Source: Persicaria tinctoria
Taxonomy: Eukaryota > Streptophyta > Magnoliopsida > Caryophyllales > Polygonaceae
DNA: 64,000 nucleotides
Reading direction: 5' to 3'
NCBI GenBank assembly: GCA_037127255.1
Contig: JBANSL010000020.1
Span: forward strand, 62,507,598 to 62,571,597
Shown here: positions 1 to 8,790 of the stretch, piece by piece
How the letters are laid out: the number at the start of each line of letters is the position of its first letter
Numbering within the stretch: position 1 is the stretch's first letter
Translations under genes and position numbers: made by a program
Notes under the pieces: generated by a model
The model's input: only the letters and a program-made list of their open reading frames with translations
Told to the model about the DNA's origin: nothing
The model's database searches: none

Positions 1-12
1 GGTGACATTCCA

Positions 13-742
13 ATGCCAGCACCTACGGCGCTTTCACCACAGAATCTACCTCACGTAGATTTCAATTGGGGCACTGACAACATCGACGAATTCATGATTA
101 ATTTCGTACGAGCCGTCACAAATGTTGTAGGGGATGGTCACTGTGGGTATAGATCTTTTGCTTGTCTTCTGAACTTGGGACAAGACGCATGGCCTCGAGT
201 TCGACGAAAGCTGGCCGTTGAGTTGCAGTTGCATTCAGATCGGTACCATTACTATCCTGCCTTAGATGAGCTCATCATGAGGGTCAACTATTTCGGCACG
301 TGTCATGATGCTACGTATTGGATGGAGATTCCGATCATGGGCGGGGTGTTTGCCACGCTTCACCAGCGTCCTTTGGTGATTTTATCACAGATGATGCCGA
401 TGTTGTGCCTACCTCTGTACGCCACCGAGGGCCCGTTAGTACCGACCTATGAGGAGCTAGATGGAATAGCTTTAGTCGGCAACAGCAACCACTTCGTTCC
501 GGTACGTTTCGTCTTTCATATTCATTCATTTGTTAATGTTTTGTTTCTCTCTTCTAATGTCAATATTCACCTTTTATTCACATATTTGGTTGTTGCCTGG
601 TTCACCTCTACCTCCAGTCTACGCTACATGGATACGACATCACGATCGCACGGTCAACGGTTGGGAAGAGCAGTTTGCGGCGAGGATTGCACGATATAGA
701 GCTTACCGCCGTCGTGATGGTGGTCATCCCCTCTCCTATTAG
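13..742 (+). CDS. OTU-like cysteine protease domain protein, probably transposon-borne, 5' partial
   Basis: The reading frame is open to the window edge, so the start is probably outside. Residues about 35-165 (counted from the ATG at 13) look like an OTU fold: a VVGDGHCGYRSF block with Asp41 and Cys44, and an NSNHFVPV block with His160. These are the expected Asp/Cys and His positions of OTU deubiquitinase-type proteases. Coding sense moves to another frame from about 599 to 742 (PPVYATWIRHHDRTVNGWEE, then a basic tail). A donor-like CCG/GTACGT lies at 501/502, but no AG acceptor restores the frame cleanly, so there is either an intron with a decayed acceptor or a frameshift. In plants such short OTU proteins with a W-rich C-terminal tail are often carried by Mutator-like elements; assignment to one here is inference. 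Catalytic activity is possible but not shown. Confidence 0.55.
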
Positions 743-1020
743 CACTTTCCACTTTCTCGTATCATTTTTCGAACTCCATATGTTGAATTGGGTTGTATCT
801 TTGTCTGTGTCATTTCACAAACTGTGTTCTATGACATTTTTCGATCGACGCTTGACATTTATCACACTTTTGTTTTCAACTATTCTTATACCATTTCCGA
901 TTGTTTGACCATTATGCATCCATGTCCTGAATCAATTTGTGGATTGTCCGGATAAGTTCTCTTTCTTCTGACCTCAACATATGCGCTTTTTCGGATAATG
1001 ACAAATAATATAGCGCGCAT
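743..1020. other. AT-rich spacer after OTU-like gene
   Basis: No coding sequence or RNA gene seen. It contains T-rich runs and leads into the 54-bp repeat array, so it may be the 3' flank of the element carrying the OTU-like gene. Confidence 0.4.
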
Positions 1021-1170
1021 TTATTACATTTCAATCCCATTGTAATCGGAACCCACCGCATACGCAACACACATTTATTACATTTCAATCCCATTGTAAT
1101 CGGAACCCACCGCATACGCAGCGCACAATTATTACATTTCAATCCCATTGTAATCGGAACCCACCGCATA
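1021..1170. repeat. Tandem array, 54-bp unit, 2.8 copies
   Basis: Units start at 1021, 1075 and 1129 (the last is truncated) with near-identical sequence. Each contains TTATTACATTTCAATCCC, then TGTAATCGG, then ACCCACCGCATA. The minus strand is open across the array, but the resulting protein is just a repeated RWVPITMGLKCN motif, so this is repeat translation and not a gene. The ACCGCATA end of each unit is also one arm of the palindromes that follow. Confidence 0.9.
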
Positions 1171-1230
1171 TGTATACGGACTCAACCGGTTCGGTCCTTG
1201 TACATGTAACCCAAAATCAGGTTATCCGAA

Positions 1231-1360
1231 ACCCACCGCATACCTATGCGGTGGGGATCAAACGGAACGCACAGACCCACCGCAATACGTTGCGGTGGGT
1301 CTGTACCTATGCGGTGGGTCCGTTGACCGTCATTAAACTCACCGCATACCTATGCGGTGA
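1231..1360. repeat. Cluster of three perfect palindromes built on ACCGCA/TGCGGT
   Basis: Three perfect stem-loops can be read directly. 1232-1255 has an 11-bp stem and a 2-nt CC loop. 1271-1304 has a 15-bp stem and a 4-nt TACG loop. 1339-1360 has a 10-bp stem and a 2-nt CC loop. An unpaired half-site (ACCTATGCGGTGGGT) lies at 1305-1319. All share the CCACCGCA core found in the adjoining 54-bp array. They could be the subterminal structure of a transposon or satellite; the function is unknown. Confidence 0.85.
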
Positions 1361-2202
1361 TTAGCGGTGAAAATAGTAAAAATTAACGGTGGAAATATCC
1401 GTTCCAATATTTAATGTGTGAACGGGTTTGTTTTCTTACTTTTTGAAACTCACTTGTGATAATAAATAAGGTTTTTTTTAACAGCTGCAGGATCCAAAAG
1501 TCTAAGCTAAAAAAGTGCATAATACGTAGATTGAGAGAGGGGGTAAATTATGGTGACTCAACTTACAATTGAGCTCAGTACTCGATCACTATTTATAAGG
1601 AGTTCCTTATTTGAGAGATAAATCTCACTCTGTCGCTGTTGAGACTCGATCCTTTATCTCTTACTCTAAATATCAACATTCAACGGTTATACATAAGACA
1701 TTACTATATCTGTTTTTAAAAAAAATCATTTTATGACATATATATTTTTTAAAAGTTAATTTTTTTATATAATTTTATACTTAAGTATTTATAAAACTAT
1801 TAATTAAAAAATTAATATTTTATATAATTTTTAAATTTTAAAAAAAGCACCAAGTAAATGGGGGAGAAAGTATAAAATATTGATAAAATTCTTATCTCAA
1901 TAGCCAATTAGATTTGAAAAAAAATATAAATAAATGTAAGAGGGAAATTAAAGTTACTTATTCCCCGTCATGAAATCAGAAATTCAAATTCGGATGACCT
2001 AGGTAGGCTAAAATTTTCTTATACGTATAATTTCTATTGATAAATAAAACCTTTAATTTAATAAATAAATGGATATTTTTTTGTTAATTTCTCTTAATTT
2101 TTTTTTATCTATTACTGTATTTTACTTTTTAAAAAATGGAACGGATTCTCAATCTGTCATGCTTATTCCATACTGACTCCACTATAAAGACAGTTACATA
2201 GG

Positions 2203-2587
2203 ATTAGGGGTGTTATTCGAGCCGAACGAGCCGAGCTTGGCATGTTCAAGCTTGTTCGTTTGTTAAACGAGCTTGAGCCGAGCCGAATTTTTAAATGAAA
2301 TTTTTATTTTGTTCAAAGCTCGGCTTGTTTAGGAAATGAACGAGCTCGAACCGAGCTTTTTTCGAGCTCTAAGTAGTTCTACTTGGTTATAACATGTTAA
2401 CTTAAAGAAAATTTTAGAAATTCCATAGAATTCGAGCTATTCGAGCTTTATTCGAACGAGCCGAGCTTTCAACCGAGCTTTAAATTTTGTTGAAACTCGG
2501 CTTGTTTAAATAAATGAGCGAGCTCGAGTCGAGCTTTTTCGAGCCGATCTCGAACCGAGTTCGAACTGTTCAGTTCATATAACAGTC
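2203..2587. mobile_element. Interspersed repeat rich in GAGCCGAGCTCG, inserted in copy A
   Basis: This block is missing from the paralogous position in copy B (near 20335), so copy B serves as the empty site. It begins ATTAGGGGTGTTATTCGAGC and is a degenerate series of GAGC(C/T)CGAGC/GCTCGGCTCG words. The flanks GTTACATAGG and TTTACCCAGG agree at 7 of 10 positions and could be a decayed target duplication. The TAGGGGTGTT start resembles hAT-type ends, but no matching inverted end is clear. A relative lies at 31322-31508. Confidence 0.6.
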
Positions 2588-2834
2588 TTTACCCAGGATC
2601 GTCACCCGATAATATAATCGCATATGAATATATGGGCCCGAAAAACTATCATTACCACTTGTTAATCAACTTATTTCGTCCAATTAACATATAACATTTT
2701 GTGCCCAAATTATTCCTCATATGTATAATGATGATATTCCCCAGGAATTAATCAATATTGTTGAATGTTAATATTTGATTGTATTGTACGGTGTAGAGGT
2801 TTTAATTTGATGGATTAAGAGCCAATATTTTAAC

Positions 2835-2842
2835 TATAAATA
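2835..2842 (+). promoter_or_regulatory. TATA box of the truncated S28 gene copy
   Basis: TATAAATA lies about 80 bases before the ATG at 2921. The same box is present in the intact copy at 20532-20539, inside the duplicated promoter. Confidence 0.6.
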
Positions 2843-2920
2843 ACACACTAGTTTCAACAACTTGTCATACAAGCAAAACATCACCTCTCTCATCAGCTCT
2901 CATATTATATTATATATTTC

Positions 2921-3343
2921 ATGGAGTCACATCCATTGGTTTCATTCCACTCAAATACTCCATCACTTCTTATCCTCATACTATGCACCTTACTTGCTTC
3001 AGCTTCAAGCTCATGGGTGGCTCCAAGGCTCTCTGTCTGCCCCCCTAAGTGGCTCATACGAAGGGGGGGTGACGAGTCCCCTCGGACACCCAATGGTTTC
3101 CTTGACGAGTACACACTCTACCACTACGAACAAACCCTAGACCACTTCTCATATAGACCCGAAAGCTACACCAAATTCAAGCAAAGGTATCTGATCAATC
3201 CCAAGTACTGGGGAGGTGCCAAGTCCAACTCCCCTATCTTCGTTTACTTGGGTGCCGAAGAATCAGTTGATGACGTGCTTAATGCTATCGGCATATTGTA
3301 CGAAAATGCACCTAAGTTTAAGGCAATGATCGTCCACATAGAG
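2921..3343 (+). pseudogene. S28 (Pro-X carboxypeptidase-like) gene, exon 1 only, truncated by Copia element
   Basis: The ATG opens 141 codons: a hydrophobic signal peptide (SLLILILCTLLASASSS), then the conserved [20 protein letters not shown] and [11 protein letters not shown] blocks of S28 serine peptidases. It ends at GAG/GTATATG, the same donor as in the intact paralogue. The intact gene's next exon begins with HRFYGE and carries the serine motif; here intron 1 is interrupted 60 bases later by the Copia element. No other exons of this copy are in the window, so all catalytic residues are missing. The exon itself is intact, so the break is probably recent. A short secreted peptide from read-through (stop at 3367) is conceivable but unlikely to work. 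Confidence 0.88.
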
Positions 3344-3403
3344 GTATATGTGTGTGTTACAAATTAGTTATTAATTAATAGATATAAACATAAACATTTA
3401 TGT

Positions 3404-3557
3404 GTTACTATAGAAACGAGAGAATTTTGGGAATTTTCTGTGCGTATATTTCTGTAATTGTAAATCAGTTAACTACAGGAGGAACAAAAGAAGGTTTATA
3501 TACCGCTATTTAACTAAGCTAATTCTAACTAACTACTCAAACCTGATCCAATACTCT
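3404..3557 (-). repeat. 3' LTR of the Copia element (approximate)
   Basis: Homology with copy B of the S28 gene stops just before TACTATAGAAACGAGAG, which marks the outer LTR end near 3402-3404. On the minus strand the stretch runs from TTAGAGTATTGGATCAGG through a TATA box (GGTATATAAACC, plus 3494-3505) to ATAGTAACA, a typical short Copia LTR layout of about 155 bp. The inner edge is set near the pol stop codon and is approximate. Confidence 0.6.
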
Positions 3558-6500
3558 AACCGGGCTGAGATATCAATGGGCCTTGTTCAACATGCACTTT
3601 AGGCCCATTACTAACATTACTAACATTACCAGTAACATTACTAATATTACCAGTATTGTCTTCATCCCCCCCGCAAGCTGAACGAGAGGGAAACAACAGT
3701 CCCAGCTTGCCACACAAGAAGAAATGTGTAGCAGCACTTAAAGGCTTCGTAAAGATGTCAGCCAGTTGCAAGCTAGTGGGAACATATGAGGTGCGAATGA
3801 AGCCATCAGCAACCATTTCCCGAACAAAATGGCTATCGATGCGGATGTGTTTGGTGCGCTCGTGAAAAACCGGGTTAACCGCTAACTGGAGAGCAGCCTT
3901 GTTATCGCAGCGAAGCCGAATGGGCAAGGAAGGACTCACGAGCATATCAGAGAACAAACCATGGAGCCACACAATCTCACTGGCAACCGCCGACATACTG
4001 CGGTATTCACTCTCCGCAGTGGACTTCGAAACCGTCTTTTGTTTCTTTGTTTTCCAAGACACGATAGAACCTCCAAGAAACACGCAGTACCCCGTGAGAG
4101 AGCGAGCTGTGTATACACAACTACCCCAATCCGCATCGCTATAAGCAAGCAATTGAAGGTCAGATGCAGACGGATAGAACAATGAGAAATTAAAAGTCCC
4201 CTTCAAATAACGCAGCAAGTACAGGGCGCAGTTCATGTGAGGTTGTCGGGGATCAGACACGAATTGACTCAATTGCTGGACAGAGTAGGTGATGTCCGGT
4301 CTGGTAAGGGACAGGTACAAGAGACGACCAACTAACCGGCGATAGCGCTCAGGATCATCGCAAGGGGCACCATCAGTGGGTGACAATCGTAACCCTTGCT
4401 GCATCGGGAACTGAGTGGGAGTACAATCACTCATCCCGGAATGAGTGAGAATATCTAGGATGTATTTGCGTTGATTCAACATGATGCCCTGCGAAGATCG
4501 AGCAATCTCCATCCCAAGGAAATAGCGGGCAAACCCGAGATCTTTAATAGTAAATTCACGATGAAGAGCTGCCTTGAGGTGTGAAATCTCAGCATCGGAA
4601 TCGCCCATTATCAGCATATCATCGACGTATACAAGAGCGATGGTTTGAGCCCCAACTGACCCCCTTGTGAAGAGGGAGTAATCGTGCTTAGATTGACTGA
4701 ATCCCTGAGCAACTAGAAACCGAGTAAGGGTGATGTTCCATTGACGGCTGGCCTGTTTAAGTCCATATAAAGACTTTACCAGCTTGCAAACTTGCCCGGG
4801 CTGAGCCTTGTCATAGCCTTCCGGTGGGAGCATATAGACATCCTCATCTAAGTCCCCGTGCAAGAAAGTGTTATTAATGTCGAGTTGATGCAGATTCCAA
4901 TGCTTAGCCGCAGCTAAAGCCATGACAACCCGGACTGTAGGAAGCTTAGCCACCGGGGAGAAGGTAAGCTTATAGTCCTTATCCTTAACTTGGCTAAATC
5001 CTTTAGCCACTAAGCGTGCCTTATACCGTTCTATAGACCCATCCGGTCGAAACTTCACTTTATAAACCCACTTGGAGCCAATAGCTTTCTTACCCGGAGG
5101 GAGCGAGGTAAGAAGCCATGTTTTGTTAACATCAAGAGCCAACAACTCCTTTTTCATAGCATCTTCCCAAACTGGATTTCCTTTAGCTTGTTTATAGCTA
5201 TGAGGCTCAGGAACACTGAGCATGTTTGCCAAAGACACAACATACTCGGAAGACAAATAAGAGAGATGTTGAGCAGCAAACACAGCAAAAGAAGCAGAGG
5301 AATCAGGCCGAGTAGGAAGATGAGAGCAAACGAAGTCGTTGAACCGAGCAGGAGGCACAACCTCTCTAGTAGATCGACGAGGAGGAGGTAACGAAGTAGT
5401 AGGAGAGCTAGATTCTCCAACAGATGAATTAGACATATCAAGACCCTGGGTAATGTCATCGGCAAGAAGAAAAGTGGAAGACGAATGAGACAAAGAATCA
5501 GAAACGTGACCTGTAGGTTGGTCAGATATCGGTGGAGTACCATCAGCAACATCCAGATCCAGAGCAACCAGAGGCAACGACTCAGGTCGATCATAAGACT
5601 CAGATCCCTGTTGTGGAGGAGTCGATTTGAAAGGGAATAAATGTTCTCGAAAGACCACATGACGACCTATAAACAAAGACTGATTATCAAGATCAAAAAG
5701 CCTATATGCTTTCTGATTTGAGGCATAACCAAGGAAGAGACACTTCCTTGCCGAGGCATCAAACTTGTCTCTGTGTACCTTGCTTTTGGAAGCGTAACAG
5801 AGGCAGCCCACAACCCTGAGATTCTCATATGAAGGCACTTGCCCAGTCAAAACTTCATATGGAGTTTTCCACCCAATAACCGGAGAAGGCAAACGATTAA
5901 TAATATGTGTTGCACTAAGAACACATTCCCCCAAAAACCGGAAAGGCAAGTTAGCATGAATCCTAATTGCACGAGCGGTCTCAATGAGATGTCGATGCTT
6001 ACGCTCGACTCTACCATTCTGTTGAGGGACCTCCGGAGTTGACTTTTGATGGATGATCCCTCTTTTGGCAAACAATTCAACACACCTATGCTGTGTGAAC
6101 TCCGTACCGTTATCAGACCTCACCATTTTCACAGTGGTGCTGTACTGATTCTCGACCATACAGAAGAAACCCTCAATCAACGAAAAAACTTGTAGCTTGT
6201 CCTTTACCAAAAAGGTCCAAGTACACCTAGTATGGTCGTCAACTATAGTTAAGAAATACCGAGCCCCGGTTAATGCCTTGACCTTATATGGCCCCCATAG
6301 GTCCATATGTAGCAATTCAAATACCTTAGAAGCCCTATTCAAGCTCTTAGAGAAAGGTAATTTGTGATGTTTCGACAAATCACATACATCACACACATAG
6401 GACTCCAAACTAGAACAATCACAAAGAGCCAAATGTTTCATCTTAGACAAAGATGCGTGGCCCAACCGAGCATGTAAAGTAGGTAAGAAATGAGAATGTG

Positions 6501-6582
6501 AGTTTGCAATGTCTGCCTTACATGGTTGTTCAGCAGATTTATTCATGACACTGGAAATCAGTCCTTCAGCAACTTCAAACAT
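3556..6582 (-). CDS. Copia pol fragment: GAG-pre-integrase, integrase, reverse transcriptase, RNase H
   Basis: 1008 codons without interruption. In order: the GAG-pre-integrase zinc region (RLGHASLSKMK then CxxC, HHKLPF) at about residues 38-80; the integrase core (MDLWGP, IVDDHTRCTW, RSDNGTEF, QQNGRVERKHR) at about 90-200; the Copia reverse transcriptase with KARLVAKGFSQ and the YVDDML catalytic motif at about 495-740; and the Ty1-type RNase H with SWKTKKQKTVSKSTAESEY near 870-890. The frame remains open for a few codons upstream (PPLQPVY) before a stop inside the Gypsy LTR sequence, so the ATG used is only the first available. Gag and protease are missing, so it cannot be autonomous. Confidence 0.93.
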   Translation of the reverse strand: MFEVAEGLISSVMNKSAEQPCKADIANSHSHFLPTLHARLGHASLSKMKHLALCDCSSLESYVCDVCDLSKHHKLPFSKSLNRASKVFELLHMDLWGPYKVKALTGARYFLTIVDDHTRCTWTFLVKDKLQVFSLIEGFFCMVENQYSTTVKMVRSDNGTEFTQHRCVELFAKRGIIHQKSTPEVPQQNGRVERKHRHLIETARAIRIHANLPFRFLGECVLSATHIINRLPSPVIGWKTPYEVLTGQVPSYENLRVVGCLCYASKSKVHRDKFDASARKCLFLGYASNQKAYRLFDLDNQSLFIGRHVVFREHLFPFKSTPPQQGSESYDRPESLPLVALDLDVADGTPPISDQPTGHVSDSLSHSSSTFLLADDITQGLDMSNSSVGESSSPTTSLPPPRRSTREVVPPARFNDFVCSHLPTRPDSSASFAVFAAQHLSYLSSEYVVSLANMLSVPEPHSYKQAKGNPVWEDAMKKELLALDVNKTWLLTSLPPGKKAIGSKWVYKVKFRPDGSIERYKARLVAKGFSQVKDKDYKLTFSPVAKLPTVRVVMALAAAKHWNLHQLDINNTFLHGDLDEDVYMLPPEGYDKAQPGQVCKLVKSLYGLKQASRQWNITLTRFLVAQGFSQSKHDYSLFTRGSVGAQTIALVYVDDMLIMGDSDAEISHLKAALHREFTIKDLGFARYFLGMEIARSSQGIMLNQRKYILDILTHSGMSDCTPTQFPMQQGLRLSPTDGAPCDDPERYRRLVGRLLYLSLTRPDITYSVQQLSQFVSDPRQPHMNCALYLLRYLKGTFNFSLFYPSASDLQLLAYSDADWGSCVYTARSLTGYCVFLGGSIVSWKTKKQKTVSKSTAESEYRSMSAVASEIVWLHGLFSDMLVSPSLPIRLRCDNKAALQLAVNPVFHERTKHIRIDSHFVREMVADGFIRTSYVPTSLQLADIFTKPLSAATHFFLCGKLGLLFPSRSACGGDEDNTGNISNVTGNVSNVSNGPKVHVEQGPLISQPG

Positions 6583-6588
6583 GTAAAC

Positions 6589-6834
6589 AGGTTGTAGAGG
6601 CGGGCTTTATAGTCGTTGGTATTTGGTTCCTACCCTCTTAGGAGGCCTGGGGTCTTTATCTCGTTCTATATTAGTTCGAATCACCCTTCTATCGGTCTTT
6701 ATTTCATTGTTTTGTTGAGTCTTCTATTGCTGCGTTTTTTAGTCTTTGTTCTTGTTCTTGAGTCTTTGCTTCCGTTCTTGTCTTTGAGTCTTGATTGTCG
6801 AAGATCGGGTCATCCTACGGCTAACCCCGTATCA
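6589..6834 (+). repeat. Left LTR remnant of the Gypsy-type element
   Basis: Matches 14296-14539 with only a few differences (for example GGCCTGGGG versus GGCATGGGG) and ends ...CCGTATCA. Only the 3' quarter of the LTR remains; the junction with Copia pol is at 6588/6589. Confidence 0.88.
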
Positions 6835-6837
6835 AAT

Positions 6838-6849
6838 TGGCATCAGAGC
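6838..6849 (+). promoter_or_regulatory. tRNA-iMet primer binding site
   Basis: TGGCATCAGAGC lies three bases after the left LTR end. It differs by one base from TGGTATCAGAGC, the usual plant initiator-Met tRNA binding site. Confidence 0.75.
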
Positions 6850-8119
6850 TTTGGTTTCCGACATCAAAGTTGTATCTTTTGTTATTCATAAACATAAAAC
6901 TACAAAAAAAAAAAATAGAGTCTTTCTTGTTCTTGGTTTTTACTTCTTGAATTTGATTGTTAGTAATCATTGTTTGTGATTGTTGTGGTTGCTAGCCTAA
7001 AACACATAACCTTAGTCGAGACCATTGCGCCGAGTCGCCGACTCAGCCAAAGTGTACGCACCCCTTGTGCCTTCATTGTACGTGCCTCTAGTTGGAATTC
7101 CTAGTTGGAATTTCTAGTGCAAATTTACTTCTTCAATTTTGTGAATGATTCAATGTACGTGCCCTTGTTGAGATCGGTCGAAACAATCACAAATCTTAGT
7201 TTGCTTTCTATCTTTGGCTATCTTGTTCTATCCTAGATTTATCTATTTAATTGCCTTATTTAATTTGTTGAAATTTGTGGTAGATATATCTCATATTTTC
7301 TATCATAGATTATCAAAGGCATAGATAGATTTATTTACCATATTTAGCCACACCATCACCTATATATATTTCATTAGGGCTACATAATTTTTTTTTCTTT
7401 CACCATAGCATATAATTTTTTAGAGTCCTTTATTTCATAGATAGTTTTCTTGCATTAGTAAAAAAAAAAAAAACAGTCCGCATATTCAAAAAAAAAAGAA
7501 AAAGAAGAGAGATTACATTCAAAGCTTAGTCCTAGAAGGATAAAATTCACTAGGGGCAAAAGTAAGCTTTCAAAAAAAAAAAAAAAGGATTTATCTAGTG
7601 CAAGAAAGCTTAAGGACCAAATTTGGTGAATTTGCTATAGCCCTAGTTGAAATTCTCAAACACATACCTCCCAAACCAAATTTTTTTTAAGCCCTACCTT
7701 GCAACTACAACGTCCTTACTAAGGGTTTGAATAAAAAAGAGGTAAAAATCCAAGTTTTTCTTTCTTTTCCTTCATTTTCTTTTCCTATTTTTGTGTGTCG
7801 TGTACTGCGGTGCCCATACCGACCCCCTACAGCCTCGGTACGAGTTCTGTCGAGTTTGTTTGGTTGAATTCGAGTCAGTTTGGTCGATTCCGACCTTCTG
7901 TCCAGCTTGTGTCGAGTACTTTATTTGGTGTTTCTTTGTCCTTTCTCTTGATTACTCTCTTTTGATTATTAAGTCCTTGCTTGAGTGTTGATTTGCTCAA
8001 AGCGGATTGCCCCAACAAGCTTGTCATACCAATTCGAGAGAAGAGTGTGAGCGAAACACTTGCGAGATGGTTTTTATTTTGCTAATCTTGACATAGTTCC
8101 GTGTTTGTCTTTATTTGCA
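6850..8119 (+). other. 5' leader of the Gypsy-type element
   Basis: Long untranslated leader between the primer site and gag. It holds several poly-A and purine tracts (7460-7510, 7573-7587) and no convincing reading frame. Confidence 0.6.
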
Positions 8120-8790
8120 ATGTCTAACAATCAGGTGAACAACGAGAACAATGGCAACAATGACTACACCTCCGAAGCAACTATATCCGCCGCGATGTTC
8201 AACAACACAATGAACACTCTTAACGCCACGTTGGCGGCGATGATGGATAAGCTGACGGCATTGGAGGCTAGACCAACGGGTTCTAATAACCATGGTGGTC
8301 AAGGTAGTCAAAGGCGTGACGAGACGCCTAATGATGAAAGGGAAGTCCAAAATCCTAACCCTCCTCCTAACCTTAATTTGCATAATCCTATATTTGAAGA
8401 GACCAACTCTCCACGAGGGGAGAGAAATGGTAGACATAACGGATTTGCTAATGCGCAAGGGCCAGGACGGGGTAGAGGAAGAGGTCGTGGCTTCCAGGAG
8501 GAGTTCTACTATTCGGAGCGTGACGATGACTTCCAAGAGGAGAACTATTGGGAGCAACGCCCGAGGCGGAACAACAGAGGAGGTCGATACCAATACCGTG
8601 AGCCTAGAGATCCTGATCAGGACGGCACAGGTAAGGTAAAGGTAAAGATTCCTTCCTTTGATGGCCAGACAGATCCAAATGCATATATTGACTGGGAGAA
8701 AAAAATGGATCAAATTTGGAACTGTCACAATTTTTCTGAACCTAAGAAAGTTCAATTGGCTTCTTTAGAATTTCAAGGGTTTGCTCTTAT

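Larger units (their letters stand above)
1408..3407 (+). repeat. Segmental duplication, copy A (promoter + exon 1 of S28 peptidase gene)
   Basis: Homology to 19418-21126 starts sharply at TATTTAATGTGTGAACGGG and runs through the promoter, exon 1 and most of intron 1. It ends at ACATTTATGTGTT, where the Copia element begins in this copy. Differences are point changes and small indels, plus one insertion of about 385 bp at 2203-2587 that copy B lacks. The stretch 1408-2830 holds no other gene. Confidence 0.88.
3404..6588 (-). mobile_element. Ty1/Copia LTR retrotransposon, 5' half missing
   Basis: Holds the 3' LTR and an intact stretch of pol (see the CDS). Its own 5' LTR, gag and protease are absent: at 6588/6589 the sequence switches to the Gypsy LTR. 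The element sits antisense to the S28 gene fragment, in intron 1. Because the pol frame has no stop over 1008 codons, the insertion looks young. A later deletion that also removed the downstream S28 exons and the left part of the Gypsy element explains the missing half. Confidence 0.85.

Noticed and set aside
912..1169. Minus-strand ORF of 85 codons with repeated RWVPITMGLKCN
   Set aside because: It is the translation of the 54-bp tandem array; no start context or family support.
1231..1360. CRISPR-like array
   Set aside because: Eukaryotic context; palindromes have no regular unique spacers and no cas genes.
8111..8755. 214-codon minus-strand ORF
   Set aside because: Antisense shadow of the gag gene.
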